In this document: piece by piece, positions 29,161-38,136 of the stretch | Position numbering within the stretch: position 1 is the stretch's first letter | Layout: every line of letters begins with the position of its first letter | Assembly: GCA_963786395.1 (NCBI GenBank) | Contig: CAWAZD010000015.1 | Span: forward strand, 62,001-126,000 | Length of the DNA: 64,000 nt | Direction of reading: 5' to 3' | Source: Fen-1301 sp963786395 | GTDB taxonomy: Bacteria > Bacteroidota > Ignavibacteria > Ignavibacteriales > Ignavibacteriaceae | Translations under genes and position numbers: made by a program | The notes under the pieces: model-generated | Told to the model about the DNA's origin: nothing | What the model saw: only the letters and a program-made list of their open reading frames with translations | The model's database searches: none

Positions 29161-29991
29161 TTAGAGAGCTGCTAATTTTACTTTAAACTCATATTTAAGA
29201 GGAGTATTATCTCTTCCTCCGCTGCCTCCGGATCTATTACCGCCTCTACCCATTCCTCCTCCATGCGAGCCTCCCATACCGCCGCCTCCGTGTCGTCCGC
29301 CGCCACCTTCACCTGATTCCCCCCGCTCCTGATCACTCACTTTATTGTTCTGGAATTTACCGGTTTCAAAAGTAACACCTATATTGTCAAGCGATTTTGC
29401 ATTTAAGACGACCTGTGTAAAATCCTTATTACCTTTAAGAGGAACTTTCAATTCATACACCAACTGATTCATAGAGTAGCCAATTTTTGCTTTAAAACCT
29501 TTGTCGGCATCAGGAGAAGAGCTGTATATTCCAATATTATTATCATCGACTATTATCAATTCATTCTGGATTGATAAAAGATGTTGAATTCTGCCGTTGA
29601 CATCTTCGGGATTTATATTAATGTCATCTTTTGCAACACGCATTTCTTCAAAGGTCTTTTTAACCGGATATTGAACGCCAATAGCGTCTTTCGAATCTGA
29701 AGGATATAACCAAACTGTAAGTCCCATAGATAATATTTTTACTATTTTCTGATTATCGGAAGTAATTAAGCAGACATATAGATTCTCTCCATCATTTCTG
29801 AAAGCTACGGCTACATTTTCATTCTTAACCGGAATGAATGAAGTTCCCCAGTCTTTTTGATTACCGTCGATTGTAATGTCATTATGATTTGGAGAGCTAG
29901 CAATTTCAGGTACCGATGAGCATCCGGAAAAAGTCAGAAACAAAAAAAGAGTTCCGAACAAATAAGCGGATATTGATGCGAATTTTTTCAT
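29161..29991 (-). CDS. Lipoprotein with CBM9-like fold and Gly-rich tail
   Basis: The 276-residue protein has a lipoprotein signal (lipobox FSGC, Cys ~24). The segment ITIDGNQKDWG at residues ~40-50 is typical of carbohydrate-binding family 9-like/DOMON-like modules. Residues ~222-262 are an extreme Gly/His/Arg/Ser low-complexity stretch (GGGGRHGGGGMGGSHGGG). The final residues return to a beta-strand (YEFKVKL) that may close the fold, so the Gly-rich part could be a surface loop. No catalytic motif is visible. Function is unknown. Confidence 0.6.
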   Translation of the reverse strand: MKKFASISAYLFGTLFLFLTFSGCSSVPEIASSPNHNDITIDGNQKDWGTSFIPVKNENVAVAFRNDGENLYVCLITSDNQKIVKILSMGLTVWLYPSDSKDAIGVQYPVKKTFEEMRVAKDDININPEDVNGRIQHLLSIQNELIIVDDNNIGIYSSSPDADKGFKAKIGYSMNQLVYELKVPLKGNKDFTQVVLNAKSLDNIGVTFETGKFQNNKVSDQERGESGEGGGGRHGGGGMGGSHGGGMGRGGNRSGGSGGRDNTPLKYEFKVKLAAL

Positions 29992-30168
29992 GGTTCAAAA
30001 GAGTTTAGTTATTAGAATAGTTCCTACTTTAATTGATTAAGACACCTAACAAGAGACTTTGGTTTAAAATAGGGGGATACCTGCAGATTGTTGATAAGAA
30101 TTTAAGTCCATTTGTGATAAACTACAGGCTGTAAGTTCTTTAATTTAGTTAACTTATAACTATAGAAA

Positions 30169-30534
30169 TTATTCTTCGTGAATATTGGTGTCGAATTCTT
30201 TACCGACCGGTTCCCAATCGATTCCTTCGCAGGGTAGATAGTCAATTGTAGGATGTTTATCATGTTTCATACAAAGTACAGCAGTTTTATCGAAGTGTTT
30301 ACAGGAAGAACATAGAGTTGATTCAATGATATCCTTATTTTTCTGTTCAAAGAGTTTATAGTGAATTAGAGTAGGATGTATAATAATACCATAAATCCCC
30401 ATAATGCAGACAGGCCACCAGAGCTGGGGATCAAAATAACCCTTGAGGAACCAGAGAGCCGGAATTACGACAGCGGTTCTTATTATTGTCCAGAATACAA
30501 CTTCACCCATACAATGTCCGGATTTTTGTTGCAA
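30169..30534 (-). CDS. Small membrane protein with Cys cluster, unknown
   Basis: Up to 121 residues. The start at 30534 is a TTG; an ATG at 30510 gives 113 residues and begins MGEVVFWTIIRTAVV. Two hydrophobic segments (~10-28 and ~38-55) precede a soluble tail with CSSCKHFDKTAVLCMKHDKH and YLPCEGIDWEP. The CxxC...C...C spacing suggests metal or iron-sulfur binding. No family recognised. It is divergent from the SGNH hydrolase. Confidence 0.55.
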   Translation of the reverse strand: MQQKSGHCMGEVVFWTIIRTAVVIPALWFLKGYFDPQLWWPVCIMGIYGIIIHPTLIHYKLFEQKNKDIIESTLCSSCKHFDKTAVLCMKHDKHPTIDYLPCEGIDWEPVGKEFDTNIHEE

Positions 30535-30590
30535 TATAAAATAATAATGTTAAAAATGTACAGTTAAAAATTAATGACTAAAAAACAATT

Positions 30591-31283
30591 ATGAATAAAA
30601 TCAGAATCAAATATATTTATATTATCATAACAATTTTTGTAATACTAACTCCATTAGTAATTTGGCAAATATCAAAAGCACAGAATTCTAATATATATCT
30701 TGGGAATCAGAATTATTCCTTACAATTAGGATACGAAGATCTGTATGAGACGACAAGCGCGGATGTAGTGATGCTGGGAGATTCTCATACATATAATTTA
30801 AATTGGGATGAGCTTCTGGGCAGAAAGGGAATAGTAAACCGGGGAATTGACGGTGATATAACCCAAGGGTATCTTCACAGATTAAACTATATCTATAAAT
30901 TAAAACCCAGGATTTGTTTCGTAGAGGGGGGGATTAACGATTTATATGCACATTTTGCTGTACAGGAAATAATTGATAATTATATTGAAATAATAAGTGT
31001 ACTAAGGGGTCATAATATAATTCCGATAATTCAATCTACATTGTTCGTTGCACTTAGTTATAGGTCTGCAAAAGAAACTAACATCAAGGTAGAAGAGTTA
31101 AATCAAAAGCTAATTCAATTTGCTAAAGATAATAATATTGAATACCTGGACGTAAACACTCTTGTAAGTAAAAATGGTTTCCTCAGAGAAGAGCTGAGTT
31201 ATGACGGGCTTCATTTGAATGCGAAGGGATATATATTGTGGAAACCACTTGTGGAGAAAGTGCTGATAAGAGATAAAATATAA
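30591..31283 (+). CDS. Membrane-anchored SGNH/GDSL hydrolase
   Basis: The 230-residue protein has one N-terminal membrane segment (~7-27). SGNH blocks are visible: MLGDSHTYN near residues 62-70 (nucleophilic Ser), VEGGINDLY near 110 (GxND) and SYDGLHLNAKGY near 203-214 (Asp and His). Such enzymes are esterases or acetylhydrolases acting in the periplasm. The acyl substrate is unknown. Confidence 0.8.
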   Translation: MNKIRIKYIYIIITIFVILTPLVIWQISKAQNSNIYLGNQNYSLQLGYEDLYETTSADVVMLGDSHTYNLNWDELLGRKGIVNRGIDGDITQGYLHRLNYIYKLKPRICFVEGGINDLYAHFAVQEIIDNYIEIISVLRGHNIIPIIQSTLFVALSYRSAKETNIKVEELNQKLIQFAKDNNIEYLDVNTLVSKNGFLREELSYDGLHLNAKGYILWKPLVEKVLIRDKI

Positions 31284-31294
31284 GCATGTTATTG

Positions 31295-31861
31295 TTAAAT
31301 CTTTATGCTCTTTTTTATAATTCGCCAGGCGGGATTTAATTTTAATATTTTTTTGTAAACCGGGCAGGATAGTTCATGTGCATTCGGAAGATATCCTATG
31401 CTCATAAGAAATTCATTTACTATTTCACCGCCTGTAAAAGTGAAAGTCTTTTTAAATAGCTTTACCCACTCATCTTTAGTCAAGGGATGGTTATTATTAA
31501 GCCAGTTTTCAAATGATCCGAATTCCCTCTGAAGCTGTTTTATCTTTTCAGCATTTCGGATAACAGCGTTTATCTTCATCCTGTTTCTAATTATTCCTGC
31601 ATCCGATAGTAATTTTTCAATTTGTTTTTCATTGTAAGCAGCAACCTTATTCAACTCAAAGTTATTGAATGCCTTCCGGAAATTATCTTTCTTTTTCAGG
31701 ATAATGGACCAGTTTAGTCCCGCCTGGTTAATTTCAAGAGCGAGACGTTCGAGAAGTAAGTTGTCATCGTGAAGAGGGAAGCCATATTCGCTGTCATGAT
31801 AAATTTTATGGAGATCATTCTGATCCAAACGTTTTACATATTCACAGTAACTTACAGCCAT
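31295..31861 (-). CDS. tag: DNA-3-methyladenine glycosylase I
   Basis: The 188-residue protein removes 3-methyladenine from alkylated DNA. It has the Tag N-terminus with Cys6, then YHDSEYGFP near residues 21-29 and LNWSIILKKKDNFRKAF near 49-65. HELSC near 168-172 provides the C-terminal His-x3-Cys zinc ligands matching E. coli Tag. The length matches the family. The gene is convergent with the SGNH hydrolase. Confidence 0.93.
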   Translation of the reverse strand: MAVSYCEYVKRLDQNDLHKIYHDSEYGFPLHDDNLLLERLALEINQAGLNWSIILKKKDNFRKAFNNFELNKVAAYNEKQIEKLLSDAGIIRNRMKINAVIRNAEKIKQLQREFGSFENWLNNNHPLTKDEWVKLFKKTFTFTGGEIVNEFLMSIGYLPNAHELSCPVYKKILKLNPAWRIIKKSIKI

Positions 31862-32011
31862 CAGTATTAACCCTTTAAATTCATATCCTTATAATATTAA
31901 TTCTTGTAACTTTTGTCAAGACTCATTATCAATTTGGCAGAGTTTTCGATGATATAGCCTTATCATTTTAATTTTAAGATATTATATTTATGATTATTAA
32001 AAATAACACTT

Positions 32012-32719
32012 ATGACAAAAATTTTTGCACACAGGGGTGAGTCATTTTATGCTCCTGAAAACACAATTGCGGCAATAAAACTTGCATGGAAAAACAATGC
32101 GGACGGTATTGAAATTGATGTCCGTTTAACAAGTGACAACCGTATAGTTGTAATTCATGACAGGAACACAAGGAGAACGGCAGGTATATATGGCCTTGTA
32201 AATTCACATAAGCTTGAGGCACTAAAAGACATTGACGATTCAATTCCCACTTTGGATGAGGTGCTTGCTATAGTGCCAAAGGGGAAGACAGTTATGATAG
32301 AGATAAAATGTGGTACTGAAATAATTGAGCCACTTAAGAGATTACTCGGACAAACTCAGGTCATTCATTTCCAAATTCTTCTTGCCGGCTTTGGATTAAA
32401 AAAGATGACATTTGTTAAAAATGCCTTTCCACAATATTCAGTATTCAGAATAAAGAGATTTGACAGCGAAAGCGTGATTCTAAAATCTTTGCGATTAGAT
32501 AGGATGATAGAGTCCTGCAGGAAAAACAGACTTGACGGACTGAGTCTTTCATATTCAAGATGGCTGACTAAAAAGAATACAAATAAAATAAAGGCTGCAG
32601 GCTTGAGATTGTTCATATGGACTGTTGATAATCCCAAACGTGCAATAAGATTGACAAAGTTAGGAGTTGACGGTATCATTTCGAACCGGTCGGGTTGGTT
32701 AAGGGAAAAGATAAAATAA
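32012..32719 (+). CDS. Glycerophosphodiester phosphodiesterase
   Basis: The 235-residue TIM-barrel enzyme hydrolyses glycerophosphodiesters to glycerol-3-phosphate and an alcohol. It has the HRG motif IFAHRGESFYAPENTIAA at residues ~4-21, the metal-binding GIEIDVRLT near 35 and VVIHDRNTRRT near 47-57. The C-terminal VDGIISNRSGWL matches the family end. There is no signal peptide, so it is cytoplasmic (UgpQ-like). It is divergent from tag. Confidence 0.93.
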   Translation: MTKIFAHRGESFYAPENTIAAIKLAWKNNADGIEIDVRLTSDNRIVVIHDRNTRRTAGIYGLVNSHKLEALKDIDDSIPTLDEVLAIVPKGKTVMIEIKCGTEIIEPLKRLLGQTQVIHFQILLAGFGLKKMTFVKNAFPQYSVFRIKRFDSESVILKSLRLDRMIESCRKNRLDGLSLSYSRWLTKKNTNKIKAAGLRLFIWTVDNPKRAIRLTKLGVDGIISNRSGWLREKIK

Positions 32720-32748
32720 AAGCACTAAAACAATAAATATAGGTTAGT

Positions 32749-33078
32749 ATGCAAATTACAAATATTCCATTTAACATAATTGACTGGAGAGATGTTGAGC
32801 CTGAGGAACACAAAGGGGAAACCGGAAAGGCAATTTGGCGCACAAAGAATTTTGGGAGCATTAGAGTCCGGATGGTCGAATATTCGCCCGGGTATTCTGC
32901 AGATCATTGGTGCAGCAAGGGACATATAATACTTTGTCTTGAAGGGGTTCTCTATACGAAATTGTCAGACGGCAGAAAGTTTTTACTTATTCCCGGAATG
33001 AGCTATCATGTTGCAGATGGAAATGACTCTCACCGTTCCTCGACCATAACCGGTGCTAAGTTGTTTATTGTAGATTAA
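32749..33078 (+). CDS. DHCW-motif cupin fold protein
   Basis: The 109-residue cupin contains the conserved segments EPEEHKGETGKAIWRT, RVRMVEYSPGY, ADHWCSKGHIILCLEG and MSYHVADGNDSHRSST. His residues in DHWC and KGHI and the later DSH are plausible metal ligands. The family is widespread and its biochemical role is undescribed to my knowledge. It lies 29 bases after the phosphodiesterase gene and may share its transcript. Confidence 0.85.
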   Translation: MQITNIPFNIIDWRDVEPEEHKGETGKAIWRTKNFGSIRVRMVEYSPGYSADHWCSKGHIILCLEGVLYTKLSDGRKFLLIPGMSYHVADGNDSHRSSTITGAKLFIVD

Positions 33079-33100
33079 TACAATTAATTAACCATTGCTA

Positions 33101-33634
33101 CTATTTGAAGAGGTCGGGGTTTAAGAATAGGATGAGGGCTGTTATAATTCCCTGGGTATAGAGGTCTCTTCGGGTAACAACGTTTTTAGTCAGGAAACCA
33201 ATTGCACCGTTTTTCTGTTTAGAATTGCTTTGATTAGTAAGGTTGTCAATCACCTTCCCTAACTCTATTCCTTTAAGAAGTTCATCGACAATTTGTTCAG
33301 GTAGGGGGAAATGTGATGATGTGCCAAAAGACAATTTTCCATCTTTATTTATTATGCAAATACAGCCAAGGGAAAACCAATTGTCATATATTTTCATAAT
33401 TCCACCCTCTATACCGACCATAAAATCAGCACTAAGGGAAGAGTTGTTATTTAATTGATAGAGTGCATCCGCGCGATTTTTTGCACCTAAGAAAGTATCA
33501 TTGTTTATAGGTTGATCGGGGACACCAGAAGATACATCAATCCCCCGAACTTCAATATCGTGAAAATAATTCTGAAAAGCTTCTTTAACAGATTCAATTT
33601 TAACAGGGTTTTTTGATCCAACGAGTATGAGCAT
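33101..33634 (-). CDS. Inosine/xanthosine triphosphatase (YjjX family)
   Basis: The 177-residue protein has VGSKNPVKIESVKEAF at residues ~5-20, GVPDQPINNDTFLGAKNRA near 40-58 and FMVGIEGGI near 73. This matches DUF84/YjjX enzymes that hydrolyse non-canonical purine triphosphates such as ITP and XTP and so protect nucleic acids. The C-terminal region (KNGAIGFLTKNVVTRRDLY) is also family-like. Confidence 0.88.
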   Translation of the reverse strand: MLILVGSKNPVKIESVKEAFQNYFHDIEVRGIDVSSGVPDQPINNDTFLGAKNRADALYQLNNNSSLSADFMVGIEGGIMKIYDNWFSLGCICIINKDGKLSFGTSSHFPLPEQIVDELLKGIELGKVIDNLTNQSNSKQKNGAIGFLTKNVVTRRDLYTQGIITALILFLNPDLFK

Positions 33635-33791
33635 AGACTATTTAATTTTTATTACTAAATGTAGTTATTATTTTTAATTTATAATAATAATCGTTTTTGT
33701 TAAACTATTCTGTTTTTTTAACATTTAACTTTTATAATTATATTAAAGGCTTAAGTATGAGATTTTTAGAAGACACAAAACCAAGGATAAT

Positions 33792-34112
33792 ATGAAAGAC
33801 ATATTCTTATTTCTTCTTGTAGCGGGATTTATTGCAGGATGCAGTGAGGAAGAACCAAAGATTCCTGAACAGCAAAGGGATAATCTAGTTGAAAACCAAT
33901 TATCCTATCATAATTACAAAGATAGTGTAAGCTTCCACCAGGTGACCAGAATTTTTGTTCATTCGCAATTAGTTAAGGTTATTGATACTTCGTATGCCCT
34001 GCCTTCCCCCGGACGCAAAATGGTTAAGGTTGAAGATGCAGATGGAAACGAAAAGGATTCTACAGTTACTATACCTTACGGAATTTCATTCAACGCAAAG
34101 GAAGTGAAATGA
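33792..34112 (+). CDS. Small lipoprotein, unknown
   Basis: The 106-residue lipoprotein has lipobox FIAGC (Cys ~17). The body is hydrophilic, without a recognised domain. Its stop overlaps the next start (ATGA), and the next gene in turn abuts a YgiC-like ATP-grasp gene. The three genes form a tight plus-strand operon. No function can be assigned. Confidence 0.7.
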   Translation: MKDIFLFLLVAGFIAGCSEEEPKIPEQQRDNLVENQLSYHNYKDSVSFHQVTRIFVHSQLVKVIDTSYALPSPGRKMVKVEDADGNEKDSTVTIPYGISFNAKEVK

Positions 34113-34471
34113 AAAAAAGCAGCATTGTAAATCTTGTATTATGCGCTTCGCTTGCAATGTTTGGAGGCTGCGAAAAGAAAAAAGAGAAGAAACCGGATAA
34201 TGATTGGTCTGTTCAAACAGATACACAAAATCCGGATCAGGTACATGCTTATAACAATGGCGGGATGAACCCTTACTTTATGTATTGGTTAATTGCCAAT
34301 AGCGGTCGACGTTCATATTATTATGGGGGGTATGACAATAACGGAAGATATTTTTCTCGAAGTACGGGGGAATTTGCAAACGGTAAAAGTTTTTCAGGAA
34401 GCAGGGTATTCAGCAGCCATTCAATAAGCAGAGGCGGGTTTGGTGCTCATGGTATTGGAGCAGGTGCTTAA
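34109..34471 (+). CDS. YgiB-like lipoprotein
   Basis: The 120-residue lipoprotein has lipobox MFGGC (Cys ~21). A Lys-rich stretch follows, then a Tyr/Gly/Ser-rich body (RRSYYYGGYDNNGRYFSRS) and a Ser/Gly-rich end with ISRGGFGAHG. E. coli YgiB (DUF1190) is also a Gly/Ser-rich lipoprotein ending in a RGGFG motif and encoded next to ygiC. The similarity in motif and context supports a shortened YgiB relative. Function is unknown in both. Confidence 0.6.
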   Translation: MKKSSIVNLVLCASLAMFGGCEKKKEKKPDNDWSVQTDTQNPDQVHAYNNGGMNPYFMYWLIANSGRRSYYYGGYDNNGRYFSRSTGEFANGKSFSGSRVFSSHSISRGGFGAHGIGAGA

Positions 34472-35649
34472 TGATTTTAAGAAAATTACCAGTAAGAGAA
34501 AACTGGCAGGAAAAAGTGGAAGCTCTGGGTTTTACATTCCATTCCTTAAATAATCTTTATTGGGATGAGTCACGAGCTTATGAATTTACAATAGAAGAAA
34601 TTGCCAGAATTGAACAAGGGACAAAGACATTACATGACATGAGTCTTGAAGCAGTACAGCATATTATAGACAAAGATTTATTTAATCGATTTGGCATACC
34701 TGGTAAAGTTAAAGAAATTATTCTAAAATCCTGGAATGAAGAACATCCCGCAATATACGGCAGATTTGATCTGGGATATAATCCACAATTGGCAGATTTT
34801 GGCGGACAGATTAAAATGATGGAATATAACGCCGATACTCCTACTTCATTATTTGAAGCCGCTATTGTTCAATGGTATTGGCTGCAAGATATTGATCCGT
34901 CACTCGATCAATTCAACTCATTGCATGAAAAGTTAATAGCAAAGTTTAAGGACATTGGACCCTATCTAAAAGAACCGGGGTTCCTTCACTTTTCATGTTT
35001 AAAAGATAATATTGAGGATCTAACCACTGTTGAGTACTTTCGCGATTGTGCAATACAAGCAGAGTTGAAAACAGGTCTGCTTTATATTGAAGATATTGGT
35101 TTCATTGACGACGAGAAATGTTATGTTGATATGAACAATGAAATGATAAACAATATATTTAAATTATATCCTTGGGAATGGCTTATAGAAGAAAAATTCT
35201 CTTCCGGATTATTTGATAATACTAATTCACCTTATTGGATAGAGCCTGCCTGGAAGATATTGTTATCTAACAAAATGTTGTCTGTAATTCTATGGGAATT
35301 ATTTCCACACCATCCTTTACTTCTGCCTTCTTATACTGAAAAAGATTATTTCGTTAATAATAACCTCTCATATGTGAGTAAACCTGTATTGGGTCGTGAG
35401 GGAAATAATGTAGTTATTAATAAATTTAATGGCAGAAATTGGGAACAAATAATTGCAGATGACGGGAATTACGGAAATCAGCTTATGGTTTATCAGCAGT
35501 TATTTGAAGTTCCTGAATTCGAAGGTTCGTATCCCGTTATTGGCTCATGGATGATTGACCAGGAACCCGGTGGAATGGGAATCAGGGAAAACACAACTTT
35601 AATAACTGATAATATAAGCCGGTTTATCCCACATTATATTAAGGGATAA
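34471..35649 (+). CDS. Glutathionylspermidine synthase-like ATP-grasp protein (YgiC/YjfC)
   Basis: The 392-residue protein matches the GSP_synth ATP-grasp family. Signatures are DLGYNPQLADFGGQIKMMEYNADTP near residues 98-120 (the last part NADTPTS is diagnostic), PAWKILLSNKMLSVILW near 260 and YVSKPVLGREGNNV near 298. E. coli homologues YgiC and YjfC lack the amidase domain of Gss and their substrates are uncertain. The start ATG overlaps the preceding stop by one base (TAATG). Confidence 0.88.
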   Translation: MILRKLPVRENWQEKVEALGFTFHSLNNLYWDESRAYEFTIEEIARIEQGTKTLHDMSLEAVQHIIDKDLFNRFGIPGKVKEIILKSWNEEHPAIYGRFDLGYNPQLADFGGQIKMMEYNADTPTSLFEAAIVQWYWLQDIDPSLDQFNSLHEKLIAKFKDIGPYLKEPGFLHFSCLKDNIEDLTTVEYFRDCAIQAELKTGLLYIEDIGFIDDEKCYVDMNNEMINNIFKLYPWEWLIEEKFSSGLFDNTNSPYWIEPAWKILLSNKMLSVILWELFPHHPLLLPSYTEKDYFVNNNLSYVSKPVLGREGNNVVINKFNGRNWEQIIADDGNYGNQLMVYQQLFEVPEFEGSYPVIGSWMIDQEPGGMGIRENTTLITDNISRFIPHYIKG

Positions 35650-35683
35650 TAAAATTGATAAAAATTAAATCCGGATCAATGCT

Positions 35684-38125
35684 TTAAGAAAAAAATTGAA
35701 TAGACTTCTTTATTAGCTTTTGACGAAGTTTCTGAAAATACCATAGAACCGCAGAACCGGCAATACTAACAGGAATTATTATATACCATAATCTGATATC
35801 AATATATTCTACATCGTAGAAGATTTTTAAGTAATAAATTAGTTTTAAGTCTAATGGTATAGTTGCAAGCAAAATATTGAGAAAAGCGAACAAAACCGCA
35901 TAAAGCAAAAATATTTTCTTCTCCTTTTTCGGAGAACCAGACACAATAATTATAAAGTTAAATATTGTTGTCATCAAAAATATTGCAAGCAGGAGTAGCT
36001 GTATATCATTCCTGCTTATAATAAAATAATGTTTTGCAATTTGTTCCCCGACATATCCGGATGACACAATGACCAATGCTGAAACCAGGACAAAGGATAT
36101 TACCTCAGAGAAGAAGTTTTTAGTAACAGTACAGTTCTTGTTGAGTGCGGTAAATAAAAAGGCAGGCAAACCAATTGCAAAAATGTTAAATAATGATATT
36201 CTGGTTGGCGTAAGAGGGAATTCCCTGGCAAACATTAAAGAGAAAAGCGTAATGAAAACAACCATAAAGTTTTTTGTAAGGAATAGTTTGCTGACAGCAT
36301 CCGCCGTATTAACAATCCTGTTTCCCTCATTAAATATTTCCGGAAGTAGTGAAAACCGGTTTTTCAATAAAACGATATCCGCAATTTCCTTAGTTGATTT
36401 GCTCCCCACCTCCATGGCAATTCCAATATCAGATTCTTTAATTGCCGGAATATCATTAACTCCATCACCGATCATGGCGGTATATATTTTTTGCCCTCTC
36501 AAAGATTTTATTATTTTTAGTTTTTGCTGAGGCAGGAGTCGGGCAAATACAATTTTATTCTTAACTATACTGTAAAGTTCCTCATCTTTAATGTTTTCTA
36601 ATTCACAACCAGTGATAATTTCAGATTCGTTTACATCCCAATTAAGTTCCCTTAAAATAGATCTTATTGAACCAGATGAATCCCCGGATAATATTTTGAA
36701 TTCAACACCATTTTGCCTGAATTCATTTATAGTTGCCGCAGCATCTATCCTAACCTGATCATTTATAGAAACCACTGCCAAAGGGATAATGCCGGTAAGG
36801 TTATTTATATTTTTAAGATTGTCAAGAATAGTGTTATCCGGAAGTTGACCAAATAACAGATTTCGGAAATCGGACAGATCTTGTAATTTAAATAAGTTCT
36901 CTAATTCAGAACTATTTGAACGTGCGCTCAAAATATCAAACGCTCCAAGAATGAAAGTTTTCTCTTGAATTCCATATTCAGGAATTGATAATTTTGCGGC
37001 ACTGAATTTTAATTCCGAACTGAATGGAAGTTCATCCACAATTGTTGCTTTAACCGCAGAATCAATAAGAGCAACAGCGCGGATAGTTTCATTCTGTTCG
37101 GATGTGCTGATAGCGAATGAAGTTAGTATTTTTTTTAGGACCTGTTGAGTATAATTACCTGGTATTAAATTTATGTTACAAACAGCATGCTTGTTCTGGG
37201 TAATGGTTCCCGTCTTGTCCATGCAAACGACTTTAATATTAGAAAAGGATTCGATAGCATTCAATTTGTTGATTATAGCTCCAATTTTACTAATTCTCAG
37301 GATCCCATATGCATAAATCACTGAAATCATAAGAACAAGCCCCTGTGGAATAAGAGCTATAATAATAGAAGCAATTTTCCTTATCATTCGTACTTCGCCA
37401 TAATTGATTGTCCTTCCGAATAACAATTCAAGAACGACAAGGATTAATGCAGTACCGAACAGGAATTTGACAATGAGATTGACTTTATTTTGAAGAGGTG
37501 ACGAACTAAACTTATATTTTTTGGCCATTTTAGTTATGATGGCAGCATAACAATCGTCACCGGTTTTTTCAACCCTATAGTATCCATTACCGAAAACACA
37601 AAAAGAGCCGGAGAACAGTTTGTCATTTTCTTTTTTTAACAAGTGAAGTGATTCACCGGTAATTAGAGATTCATCCACATGAATCTTCATTGAGTAAAGA
37701 ACTCTGCCATCTGCAATAACCTGGTCGCCCCTTTTGAGTACAATAACATCGTCAAGAACAATTTCACTGTTATCGATTGAGCATTCTTTTCCATCCCTCA
37801 AAACAACAGTTGTCTTTTGCAGCATAAAGCTAACTTTATCAAGCGCTTTTTTTGCCCGGATTTCCTGAAATATTGCGAGTATCGTGTTAACGAACGCTAC
37901 AACAGTAACTCCAATTGAATCCATCAGGAGACGGTTATCGTGAGATCGGAGATAGAAATAAAAAAGGAATAAAACAACGAGAAATATTATGATATTAAAT
38001 ACAGAAAAAAGATTCTCGACAATAATTTCAGTGAGTGTTTTAGATTTTATTTTAGAGGTTTTATTGGAAAGTCCTTTTCTTTTCCTTTCATTTACCTCTT
38101 CATTTGTGAGTCCCTTGATTTCCAT
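35684..38125 (-). CDS. Cation-transporting P-type ATPase (CtpE-like)
   Basis: The 813-residue pump has membrane segments at ~38-56, 70-92, 215-235 and 255-280 plus a C-terminal helix bundle. The actuator motif is ITGESLHLL, the phosphorylation site DKTGTIT is near residue 303, and MIGDGVNDIPAIKESDIGIAM forms the hinge. The N-terminus GLTNEEVNERKRKGLSNK and architecture resemble CtpE, a calcium-uptake ATPase of actinobacteria. The membrane motif before the phosphorylation domain reads IPQGL, not the PEGL I expect. The ion is therefore uncertain. Confidence 0.85.
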   Translation of the reverse strand: MEIKGLTNEEVNERKRKGLSNKTSKIKSKTLTEIIVENLFSVFNIIIFLVVLFLFYFYLRSHDNRLLMDSIGVTVVAFVNTILAIFQEIRAKKALDKVSFMLQKTTVVLRDGKECSIDNSEIVLDDVIVLKRGDQVIADGRVLYSMKIHVDESLITGESLHLLKKENDKLFSGSFCVFGNGYYRVEKTGDDCYAAIITKMAKKYKFSSSPLQNKVNLIVKFLFGTALILVVLELLFGRTINYGEVRMIRKIASIIIALIPQGLVLMISVIYAYGILRISKIGAIINKLNAIESFSNIKVVCMDKTGTITQNKHAVCNINLIPGNYTQQVLKKILTSFAISTSEQNETIRAVALIDSAVKATIVDELPFSSELKFSAAKLSIPEYGIQEKTFILGAFDILSARSNSSELENLFKLQDLSDFRNLLFGQLPDNTILDNLKNINNLTGIIPLAVVSINDQVRIDAAATINEFRQNGVEFKILSGDSSGSIRSILRELNWDVNESEIITGCELENIKDEELYSIVKNKIVFARLLPQQKLKIIKSLRGQKIYTAMIGDGVNDIPAIKESDIGIAMEVGSKSTKEIADIVLLKNRFSLLPEIFNEGNRIVNTADAVSKLFLTKNFMVVFITLFSLMFAREFPLTPTRISLFNIFAIGLPAFLFTALNKNCTVTKNFFSEVISFVLVSALVIVSSGYVGEQIAKHYFIISRNDIQLLLLAIFLMTTIFNFIIIVSGSPKKEKKIFLLYAVLFAFLNILLATIPLDLKLIYYLKIFYDVEYIDIRLWYIIIPVSIAGSAVLWYFQKLRQKLIKKSIQFFS

Positions 38126-38136
38126 ATAATAATATG

